Assembly (NCBI GenBank): GCA_041689205.1
Contig: JBDNGQ010000007.1
Location: forward strand, 1-12,171
Length of the DNA: 12,171 nucleotides
Direction of reading: 5' to 3'
DNA from: JAVVEG01 sp041689205
GTDB taxonomy: Bacteria > Pseudomonadota > Gammaproteobacteria > Pseudomonadales > Pseudohongiellaceae
The notes under the pieces are model-generated. The model was not told where the DNA came from and made no database searches. It saw only the letters and a list, made by a program, of their open reading frames with translations. The position numbers and the translations under genes are program-made. Below, piece by piece: positions 6,723 through 12,171 of the stretch. Each line of letters starts with the position of its first letter. The first letter of the stretch is position 1.

Positions 6723-9323
6723 ATGCGACCTGACCAATTGACCAGTAAGTTACAGGCGGCGTTTGCCGATGCGCAATCGGTGGCACTCGGTAACGACAAC
6801 AATTTTATTGAACCAGTACACTTGATCTCAGCTTTACTTGACCAGAAAGGCGGTTCGGTAAGGCCGTTGCTGGCACAGACTGGATTTAATACCAGCGAAC
6901 TACGCGTAAAACTGCAGGAGATCGTAGATCGGCTTCCAAAAGTTGAAGGAAACGCCGGTGATGTAACAATGTCTAACGATCTGGCCCGCTTGATGAATCA
7001 GGCTGACCGTTTGTCGCAGAAAAAAGACGACAGCTTCATTTCTTCTGAAATAGTTATGCTGGCAGCTATGGCAGATAGAGGTGATTTAGGTCGAGTTCTT
7101 AAATCTTATGCGGTGTCGGAACAGGCTTTAGAAAATGCGATCATAAATCTGCGTGGCGGTGAAAAAGTCAGCGAGGCGGGAGCCGAAGAGTCCTGGCAGG
7201 CATTATCCAGGTTCACAGTTGATCTGACCGAAAAAGCGGCTAAAGGTGAGCTTGATCCAGTGATTGGTCGTGATGCTGAAATCAGGCGGACGATCCAGGT
7301 CCTGCAACGCCGCACTAAAAATAACCCAGTGCTTATTGGGGAACCCGGGGTTGGAAAAACTGCAATTCTTGAAGGCCTTGCACAAAGGATAGTGAACGGG
7401 GAAGTTCCCGAAGGTCTCAAAGATAAAAAAATACTTTCACTCGATATGGGCTCGCTGATCGCCGGTGCTAAATATCGTGGTGAGTTTGAAGAGCGTCTGA
7501 AAGGAGTTTTGAATGAGCTCTCTAAACAAGAGGGTTCAGTAATTCTATTTATTGATGAACTGCATACCATGGTCGGCGCTGGAAAGGCAGAGGGCTCCAT
7601 GGATGCAGGCAATATGCTGAAGCCTGCTTTGGCGCGTGGGGAGTTGCACTGCGTTGGAGCGACCACTCTGGATGAATACCGCAAATACATCGAAAAAGAT
7701 GCCGCTCTGGAACGACGTTTCCAGAAGATTCTTGTTGAAGAACCTACCGAAGAAGACACCATCGCAATATTGCGTGGGCTTAAGGAACGCTATGAAGTAC
7801 ATCATGGCGTACAGATTTCTGATGCAGCTATAATCGCAGCGGCAAGACTTTCGCAACGATACATCACGGACCGGCAGCTGCCTGATAAAGCGATAGATCT
7901 GATTGATGAAGCGGCCAGTATGATTCGTATGGAGATAGATTCCAAGCCAGAGGAAATGGATAAGCTGGAAAGAAAGCTGATTCAGCTGAAGATTGAACGC
8001 GAAGCCTTGAAGAAAGAGTCGGATGAGGCATCTCTTAAAAGAAAAGAAAAACTGGCTGAAGACATCAAAAAACTTGAGTTGGAGTTTTCGAATCTGGATG
8101 GAATATGGAAAGCAGAGAAAGCATCCGTACATGGTACCCAATCAATAAAAAGTAATCTTGAGAAAGCCCGGGCTGAGCTTGAGCTTGCAAGACGCGCTGG
8201 CGATCTGGCACGCATGTCAGAGCTCGCCTATGGAAGAATCCCGGAGCTAGAGAAAAACCTGGAAGCATCTGAATCCGGACAGGCGGAAGCCATGGAGATG
8301 CAACTGCTGCGCAGTCGTGTCACTGAGGAAGAGATAGCTGATGTGGTGTCGCGCTGGACGGGGATCCCAGTGGCAAAAATGCTGCAGGGAGATAAGCAGA
8401 AGCTTTTAACAATGGAAGAGGGTCTTCACAAACGAGTCATTGGTCAGCATGAAGCGGTAGTGGCAGTATCAAATGCGGTCCGTCGTTCTCGCTCAGGGTT
8501 ATCGGATCCCAATCGACCCAATGGTTCATTCCTGTTTCTTGGACCAACTGGAGTGGGGAAAACCGAATTGTGCAAAGCGTTGGCAGAATTTCTGTTCGAC
8601 ACCGAGGATGCGATGGTGCGCATCGACATGTCAGAGTTTATGGAGCGCCATTCTGTTGCCCGCTTGATCGGAGCCCCGCCAGGTTATGTTGGTTATGAGG
8701 AGGGTGGCTATCTGACCGAAGCCGTGCGTAGACGACCATACTCAGTTTTGTTGCTTGATGAGGTTGAAAAGGCTCACTCTGATGTATTCAACATTCTGCT
8801 ACAGGTGATGGACGATGGTCGTTTAACCGACGGACATGGCCGAACTGTTGACTTCCGGAATACTGTTATCGTGATGACCTCAAATCTTGGTTCTGACCGA
8901 ATTCAGGAACTAATGCAGGCTGGAATCCCTGATGAGGACACTTACGATAAAGTGAAAGAAGAGATCCTCGCTATTGTGGTACGGCATTTTTCACCCGAAT
9001 TCGTCAATCGAATCGATGAAACGGTGGTGTTTCACCCTCTGGTGCAAAGCCAGATTCGTGGTATAGCCGAGATTCAGATCTCTTTGCTCAACAAGAGGTT
9101 GCAGGACAATGACATGCAGATAAAGGTCAGCGATGCGGTGCTGGAAAAAATAGCCAATCTTGGTTATGACCCGGTGTATGGGGCGCGACCTCTGAAAAGG
9201 GCTATTCAAAACTGGATCGAGAATCCTCTGGCGCAACGGATGATCCAAGGCGACTATCAGCCGGGCGATTGCATCACGATAGACGTTGCTGATGATAAGT
9301 TCAGCTTTGACAAAACACGCTGA
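6723..9323 (+). CDS. clpB: ATP-dependent disaggregase ClpB (Hsp104 family)
   Basis: Hexameric AAA+ chaperone that works with DnaK/DnaJ/GrpE to pull polypeptides out of heat-induced aggregates. The 866-residue protein is full length. It has an N-terminal Clp domain (1-145), AAA1 with Walker A GEPGVGKT (206-213), Walker B ILFIDE (274-279), pore tyrosine Y251 (KYRGE) and arginine fingers R331/R332. A coiled-coil middle domain (about 405-530) follows, then AAA2 with Walker A GPTGVGKT (607-614), Walker B LLLDE (676-680) and pore loop GYVG (654-657). The middle domain and the absence of a ClpP-binding IGF-type loop separate it from ClpA/ClpC. GAGGTG at 6713-6718 supports the ATG. The residue matching the E. 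coli internal start (V149) is encoded by GTC, which is not a start codon, so the short isoform is not supported there. It is preceded by a heat-shock promoter. Confidence 0.98.
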   Translation: MRPDQLTSKLQAAFADAQSVALGNDNNFIEPVHLISALLDQKGGSVRPLLAQTGFNTSELRVKLQEIVDRLPKVEGNAGDVTMSNDLARLMNQADRLSQKKDDSFISSEIVMLAAMADRGDLGRVLKSYAVSEQALENAIINLRGGEKVSEAGAEESWQALSRFTVDLTEKAAKGELDPVIGRDAEIRRTIQVLQRRTKNNPVLIGEPGVGKTAILEGLAQRIVNGEVPEGLKDKKILSLDMGSLIAGAKYRGEFEERLKGVLNELSKQEGSVILFIDELHTMVGAGKAEGSMDAGNMLKPALARGELHCVGATTLDEYRKYIEKDAALERRFQKILVEEPTEEDTIAILRGLKERYEVHHGVQISDAAIIAAARLSQRYITDRQLPDKAIDLIDEAASMIRMEIDSKPEEMDKLERKLIQLKIEREALKKESDEASLKRKEKLAEDIKKLELEFSNLDGIWKAEKASVHGTQSIKSNLEKARAELELARRAGDLARMSELAYGRIPELEKNLEASESGQAEAMEMQLLRSRVTEEEIADVVSRWTGIPVAKMLQGDKQKLLTMEEGLHKRVIGQHEAVVAVSNAVRRSRSGLSDPNRPNGSFLFLGPTGVGKTELCKALAEFLFDTEDAMVRIDMSEFMERHSVARLIGAPPGYVGYEEGGYLTEAVRRRPYSVLLLDEVEKAHSDVFNILLQVMDDGRLTDGHGRTVDFRNTVIVMTSNLGSDRIQELMQAGIPDEDTYDKVKEEILAIVVRHFSPEFVNRIDETVVFHPLVQSQIRGIAEIQISLLNKRLQDNDMQIKVSDAVLEKIANLGYDPVYGARPLKRAIQNWIENPLAQRMIQGDYQPGDCITIDVADDKFSFDKTR

Positions 9324-9395
9324 CATTAACGCTATCCTTACAGGAAACGTTTAGTCCGCAGGGCAAAGATGCTGCAATCCCCCGTAAATAGGGGC

Positions 9396-9424
9396 TTGAC
9401 ATTGTGGCGAATGGTGGGAAAATT
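9396..9424 (+). promoter_or_regulatory. Candidate sigma-70 promoter for ilvIH
   Basis: A perfect -35 TTGACA (9396-9401) is followed after 16 bases by GAAAAT (9418-9423), a 4-of-6 match to TATAAT. Transcription would begin near 9430 and give a leader of about 360 bases. The -10 is embedded in a perfect inverted repeat (9419-9436), a plausible operator position. Confidence 0.55.
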
Positions 9425-9436
9425 GTCCTCAATTTT
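9419..9436. repeat. Perfect palindrome overlapping the ilvIH -10 region
   Basis: AAAATTG (9419-9425) and CAATTTT (9430-9436) form a perfect 7-bp inverted repeat around TCCT, followed by GTTTTG. It could be an operator at the -10/+1 position of the TTGACA promoter. It could also be a weak terminator for clpB read-through, but the stem has a single G-C pair. The sequence does not match the Lrp consensus well enough to assign a regulator. Confidence 0.5.
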
Positions 9437-9483
9437 GTTTTGCAGACTGAGAAGGTTATCCCCTCATCCAATCTGCTTTAGTT

Positions 9484-9576
9484 GGTGATCAGTAAGAAAT
9501 GCTGGTCACCGGGACTATTGCTTAGGTGTCAGACAACATCCACCTAAGGCTCCAGTACGTTACCGCGTCAGGAGCC
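9484..9576 (+). ncRNA. Three-hairpin structured segment of the ilvIH leader
   Basis: Hairpin 1 pairs GGTGATCA (9484-9491) with TGGTCACC (9503-9510): 8 pairs, one G-U. Hairpin 2 pairs CTTAGGTG (9521-9528) with CACCTAAG (9541-9548): 8 perfect pairs, 12-base loop. Hairpin 3 pairs GGCTCC (9548-9553) with GGAGCC (9571-9576), with a possible inner stem ACGT/GCGT (9557-9560, 9565-9568). Hairpins 2 and 3 share base 9548 and so abut. An 8-codon ORF (ATG 9499 to TAG 9525, MLVTGTIA) starts in the loop of hairpin 1 and stops inside hairpin 2, so a translating ribosome would melt hairpin 1 and block hairpin 2. Candidate cis-regulatory RNA motifs upstream of ilv genes (named ilvB-OMG and ilvH) have been reported from comparative genomics; whether this is one of them cannot be judged here. 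Confidence 0.45.
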
Positions 9577-9602
9577 GGCATAAGTCAGGATTGCCATATC
9601 TT

Positions 9603-9656
9603 GTGACGGCAGTAGTCATCGCAGCTGGTTTGGCGGTATGTTCTGGTTTGTGTTGA
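9603..9656 (+). CDS. Possible leader peptide rich in Val/Ile/Leu codons
   Basis: A GTG-initiated 17-codon ORF would encode MTAVVIAAGLAVCSGLC, with Val-Val-Ile in a row and six branched-chain residues in all. CAGGA at 9586-9590 lies 12 bases upstream, rather far for a Shine-Dalgarno. The frame stays open upstream to 9489 without an ATG. It ends 40 bases before the terminator-like hairpin at 9697-9723, the arrangement expected for transcription attenuation by branched-chain aminoacyl-tRNA supply, as in the E. coli ilvBN and ilvGMEDA leaders. The GTG start and spacing make it uncertain, and such a short ORF can arise by chance. Confidence 0.3.
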   Translation: MTAVVIAAGLAVCSGLC

Positions 9657-9696
9657 GGGGTCGTCGGCAGGCTCCGCATCCTTTTAATTTACGCTT

Positions 9697-9723
9697 AAGC
9701 ATCAAATATATTGATGCTTTTCT
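9697..9723 (+). terminator. Intrinsic-terminator-like hairpin upstream of ilvI (candidate attenuator)
   Basis: AAGCATCAA (9697-9705) and TTGATGCTT (9711-9719) form a perfect 9-bp stem with a 5-base loop, and the plus strand continues TTCT. The stem is AT-rich, so it may be only moderately efficient, as suits an attenuator. It lies about 370 bases after the clpB stop and 67 before ilvI. It would therefore cut transcripts from clpB or from the TTGACA promoter before they reach ilvIH. Confidence 0.65.
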
Positions 9724-9790
9724 GCTATTGAACTTTTAGTAATCAAATTTGCTGAACAGTTCGTAGATATGGTTACGTTTACAGAGGCAA

Positions 9791-11521
9791 ATGACAGTGG
9801 AATTACTTTCTGGTGGTGAAATGCTAATTCGTGCTCTGCACGATGAGGGCGTTGAAATCCTGTTTGGTTACCCAGGCGGAGCAGCATTACATATTTATGA
9901 TGCACTTTTTAATCAAGATAAGGTGGAGCATATTTTGGTCCGCCATGAACAGGCAGCAACTCATGCTGCCGATGGTTATGCCAGAGCAACGGGCAGGCCT
10001 GGTGTCGTGCTGGTAACTTCCGGTCCGGGAGCTACCAATGCAATCACAGGTATTGCAACTGCTTTTATGGATTCCATTCCAATGATCGTAATTTCAGGTC
10101 AGGTGGACAGTTCATTAATCGGATCCGACGCGTTTCAGGAAACTGATATGGTTGGTATTTCACGTCCCATCGTGAAGCACAGTTTCATGGTTCAGAATCC
10201 AGAAGATATTCCCATGATCGTTAAGAAGGCATTTCACATAGCCACTACCGGGCGACCCGGTCCGGTGGTCATTGATGTGCCAAAAGATGTAACTGACCCC
10301 GCTCGTAAATTTGAGTACTCCTATCCGGATACCGTCAAAATGCGTTCGTACTCTATACCCTCCAAAGGGCATACAGGTCAGATTAAAAAGGCTGTAGAGA
10401 TATTGCTGTCGGCCAAGCGACCGATTATCTATGCCGGTGGCGGAGTCATTCAGGGTAATGGCGAAAAGCTGTTAACGGAGCTGGTTCGTCTACTGGGCTA
10501 TCCTGTAACTAATACTTTGATGGGTCTTGGTGCATATCCCGGCACCGATCCGCAGTTCCTGGGCATGCTTGGAATGCATGGAACTTTTGAAGCCAATAAT
10601 GCAATGCATTTCAGTGACGTGGTGTTAGGTGTTGGTGTTCGATTTGACGATCGAGTTACTAATGCCGTTTCTAAGTTCTGCCCAGGTGCAAAGATTCTCC
10701 ACATAGACATAGACCCTGCATCGATTTCAAAAATAGTTGCGGCTGATGTGCCAATAGTTGGATCTGTGACCAGTGTTTTGGAAGATATGCTGGAACTGAT
10801 CAAACATTCTGACCTAAAAAGTGATAAAAAATCTATCGATCTCTGGTGGAAGCAGATTGAAGGCTGGCGCGAGAAGGATTGCCTGAAAGTCATCCTGGCT
10901 GAGAATGACGTGATTAAGCCGCAGCAGGCTATAGAGAGTCTATATCGAGTAACTGGCGGTGATGCCTACATATCGTCTGACGTAGGGCAGCATCAGATGT
11001 TCGCGGCATTGTATTACAAATACGATAAACCTCGACGTTGGATAAACTCAGGCGGACTGGGCACCATGGGCTTCGGTTTCCCTGCAGCAATGGGCGTGCA
11101 GTTTGCATTCAGAGATGCTGTTTCCGTTTGTGTGACCGGCGAAGGCAGCTTCCAGATGAATCTGCAGGAGTTGGCCACATGTATGCAGTACAACCTGCCC
11201 ATCAAGATTGTCTGCTTGAATAATGAAGCACTTGGAATGGTTAAACAATGGCAGGACATGCAATATGGCGGAAGATACTCACATAGTACCTATGCTGAGT
11301 CGCTGCCGGATTTTGTTAAATTAGCTGAAGCATATGGACATGTTGGCATTCGGATCGACAAGCTTTCCGAGTTAGATGAAAAAATGACGCAGGCTTTCGC
11401 CTTGAAAGATCGCCTGGTTTTCATTGATGTCCGTGTTGACCCCATGGAGCACGTCTATCCGATGGCGATTAAAGGCGGGGCAATGAAAGATATGTATTTG
11501 AGCAAGACGGAGAGAACCTGA
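9791..11521 (+). CDS. ilvI: Acetolactate synthase large (catalytic) subunit, AHAS III type
   Basis: Thiamine-diphosphate enzyme joining two pyruvates to 2-acetolactate, or pyruvate with 2-oxobutyrate to 2-aceto-2-hydroxybutyrate, the first common step of branched-chain amino acid synthesis. The 576-residue protein has the full three-domain layout: pyrimidine-binding (about 4-170, catalytic E53 in VRHEQAATH), central FAD-binding (about 195-330, GVGVRFDDR) and PP-binding (about 375-555). The diphosphate/Mg motif is TGEGSFQMN (449-457) with Glu where E. coli has Asp, a variant I recall from Pseudomonas-type enzymes, followed by LNNEALGMVKQWQDM. It ends in LSKTERT like E. coli IlvI. AGAGG at 9783-9787 lies only 3 bases before the ATG; the N-terminus matches E. 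coli well (LLSGGEML). ilvH begins one base after its stop. Catabolic or glyoxylate carboligase paralogues are excluded by the adjacent regulatory subunit and overall similarity. Confidence 0.97.
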   Translation: MTVELLSGGEMLIRALHDEGVEILFGYPGGAALHIYDALFNQDKVEHILVRHEQAATHAADGYARATGRPGVVLVTSGPGATNAITGIATAFMDSIPMIVISGQVDSSLIGSDAFQETDMVGISRPIVKHSFMVQNPEDIPMIVKKAFHIATTGRPGPVVIDVPKDVTDPARKFEYSYPDTVKMRSYSIPSKGHTGQIKKAVEILLSAKRPIIYAGGGVIQGNGEKLLTELVRLLGYPVTNTLMGLGAYPGTDPQFLGMLGMHGTFEANNAMHFSDVVLGVGVRFDDRVTNAVSKFCPGAKILHIDIDPASISKIVAADVPIVGSVTSVLEDMLELIKHSDLKSDKKSIDLWWKQIEGWREKDCLKVILAENDVIKPQQAIESLYRVTGGDAYISSDVGQHQMFAALYYKYDKPRRWINSGGLGTMGFGFPAAMGVQFAFRDAVSVCVTGEGSFQMNLQELATCMQYNLPIKIVCLNNEALGMVKQWQDMQYGGRYSHSTYAESLPDFVKLAEAYGHVGIRIDKLSELDEKMTQAFALKDRLVFIDVRVDPMEHVYPMAIKGGAMKDMYLSKTERT

Positions 11522-11522
11522 A

Positions 11523-12014
11523 ATGAGGCACATAATTTCCATCTTGTTGGAGAACGAACCAGGCGCATTGTCCAGGGTTGTCGGCCTGTTTTCTCAGCGC
11601 AACTATAATATCGAGTCATTGACTGTGGCGCCCACGGAAGATCATACGCTTTCTCGCTTAACCATCACGACAGTTGGCGATGACAGAAAAATCGAACAGA
11701 TTACCAAGCATCTGAATAAACTGATTGATGTGGTTAAACTGGTGGATCTGACCGAAGGCACGCATATTGAACGCGAATTGATGTTGATTAAAGTGAAGGC
11801 AACTGGCGCGTTACGCGAAGAAATAAAACGCACTACAGATATATTTCGCGGCCAGATTGTTGATGTGACCAATACTGTTTACAGCATCCAGCTTGCTGGC
11901 ACATCAGAGAAGCTGGATAGTTTTCTGGTAGCAATCGGATCTACAGGTGTATTGGAAGTTGCCAGGACTGGAGTTACCGGCATTTCGCGTGGTGATAAAG
12001 TCTTAAGTTTGTGA
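11523..12014 (+). CDS. ilvH: Acetolactate synthase small (regulatory) subunit
   Basis: Regulatory partner of IlvI: it raises catalytic activity and confers valine feedback inhibition. At 163 residues it has the normal length, with an N-terminal ACT domain (about 2-75, RHIISILLENEPGALSRVVG) and a C-terminal domain (about 80-160) containing IFRGQIVDVT and QLAGTSEKLDSFL. N11, G14 and A36, positions at or near which E. coli IlvH changes cause valine resistance, are all conserved, so a valine-sensitive enzyme is predicted. GGAGAG at 11509-11514 inside ilvI lies 8 bases before the ATG, and one base separates the genes, indicating translational coupling and a 1:1 supply of subunits. ilvC, often next in related bacteria, is not seen; 26 bases after the stop the sequence becomes an insertion-sequence transposase on the other strand. 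Confidence 0.97.
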   Translation: MRHIISILLENEPGALSRVVGLFSQRNYNIESLTVAPTEDHTLSRLTITTVGDDRKIEQITKHLNKLIDVVKLVDLTEGTHIERELMLIKVKATGALREEIKRTTDIFRGQIVDVTNTVYSIQLAGTSEKLDSFLVAIGSTGVLEVARTGVTGISRGDKVLSL

Positions 12015-12033
12015 ATACAGATGATTAAATTTA

Positions 12034-12171
12034 AGCCTCTTCAGAAGAATCTGTGGGCAGTTTTTGGCACAGGTAACGCGCCAAGCGCATGATACAAGGC
12101 AATCTCAGCGGCATGATAGGTTCTAAAACCATACGATTTTCTGGTAGTCAGTTTCGCTTTGTTGTTAAAGC
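12034..12171 (-). mobile_element. End of an ISL3-family insertion sequence
   Basis: The transposase stop lies within a few bases of the probable element end. ISL3 members often have termini beginning like GGCTCTT, and here GCCTCTTCAGAAGAATCTG starts at 12034, so that is my estimate of the outer end. The opposite terminus and the target duplication are outside the window, so the exact boundary is a guess within about 10 bases. Confidence 0.6.
12041..12171 (-). CDS. ISL3-family transposase, C-terminal end (cut by window edge)
   Basis: The minus strand reads 42 codons to a TGA at 12043-12041. The peptide contains FNNKAKLTTRKSYGFRTY, AAEIALYHALGALP and the final TAHRFF. The N-N-K-A-K...RKSYGFR pattern followed by ELALYHxLGxLP is, from memory, the conserved C-terminus of ISL3-type DDE transposases, the last part of the catalytic domain. 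The rest of the gene lies beyond the window, so whether the element is intact cannot be seen. It faces ilvH tail-to-tail. Confidence 0.85.
   Translation of the reverse strand, partial: FNNKAKLTTRKSYGFRTYHAAEIALYHALGALPVPKTAHRFF

Larger units (their letters stand above)
9324..9790 (+). promoter_or_regulatory. Long non-coding clpB-ilvI region: candidate ilvIH leader
   Basis: These 467 bases hold no ordinary gene. In order they contain CCCC/GGGG arms at 9380-9383 and 9391-9394 without a T-tract, a TTGACA promoter element overlapped by an AT-rich palindrome, three consecutive hairpins (9484-9576), short ORFs, and a hairpin with a T-rich tail at 9697-9723. After that hairpin 67 bases remain before the ilvI ATG, with AGAGG at 9783-9787 as ribosome binding site. 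No clear second promoter is visible downstream of the hairpin. The density of structure suggests a regulated leader rather than filler sequence. Confidence 0.6.

Noticed and set aside
7106..8268. Several long minus-strand ORFs inside clpB
   Set aside because: All are antisense to the conserved AAA1 and middle domains; composition is typical of a reverse-frame shadow.
9380..9394. CCCC/GGGG hairpin as clpB terminator
   Set aside because: The stem is only 4 bp and no T-tract follows. It abuts the -35 and is not convincing as a terminator.
9402..9424. GTGGC-N5-GTGGG repeat resembling MraZ boxes next to TTGACA
   Set aside because: The 10-bp spacing fits, but only two units are present, one imperfect, and no mraZ or division gene follows. 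Probably chance.
9411..9488. 25-codon ORF beginning MVGKLSSILF with several Leu/Ile codons, ending at hairpin 1
   Set aside because: It begins inside the candidate promoter, so it would not be transcribed from it. It has no good ribosome binding site, and the Leu/Ile codons are scattered. Would become relevant only if transcription starts further upstream.
11239..11242. Glu in place of Asp in the IlvI TGEGS diphosphate motif as an inactivating change (residue 451 lies near 11141-11143)
   Set aside because: This substitution is, from memory, normal in Pseudomonas-type acetolactate synthases, and Glu can still coordinate the metal.

Overview
This window is a chromosomal segment from a gammaproteobacterium. 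Protein-level matches to remembered family members, the gene order and a moderate G+C content suggest a marine or Pseudomonadales-like lineage, but the species cannot be named from this sequence. The block pilS - bamD - rluD - pgeF - clpB recalls the order I remember from Pseudomonas, with nadE and gmhA lying between pilS and bamD here. Nearly all coding sequence belongs to well-known housekeeping families, and I see no defence, CRISPR, phage or secondary-metabolite system.

Layout. Bases 1-1264 (minus) hold the N-terminal 421 codons of a PilS-type membrane histidine kinase, cut by the window edge. A divergent region (1265-1459) separates it from nadE (two-domain glutamine-dependent NAD synthetase) and gmhA (sedoheptulose-7-phosphate isomerase), which read rightward as a likely two-gene operon. 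A 12-bp perfect hairpin (3723-3756) with a T-tract separates gmhA from the convergent bamD (outer-membrane assembly lipoprotein). bamD is divergent from rluD (23S rRNA pseudouridine synthase), which forms a tight pair with pgeF (peptidoglycan editing factor/YfiH). A good sigma-32-type promoter precedes clpB, the heat-shock disaggregase.

Between clpB and the acetolactate synthase genes lies a 467-base non-coding region (9324-9790). It contains a TTGACA promoter element overlapped by a palindrome, three successive hairpins, very short ORFs containing branched-chain amino acid codons, and an intrinsic-terminator-like hairpin 67 bases before ilvI. Together these look like an attenuated ilvIH leader and are the most interesting part of the window. 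ilvI and ilvH then follow one base apart. They encode the catalytic and the valine-responsive regulatory subunits of acetolactate synthase, the first common step of valine, leucine and isoleucine synthesis.

Directly after ilvH, where ilvC is often found in related bacteria, the window enters the 3' end of an ISL3-family transposase on the minus strand. A mobile element therefore abuts the operon. Functionally the segment combines envelope biogenesis (BamD, GmhA, PgeF), surface regulation (PilS), ribosome modification (RluD), proteostasis (ClpB), NAD synthesis (NadE) and branched-chain amino acid synthesis (IlvIH).
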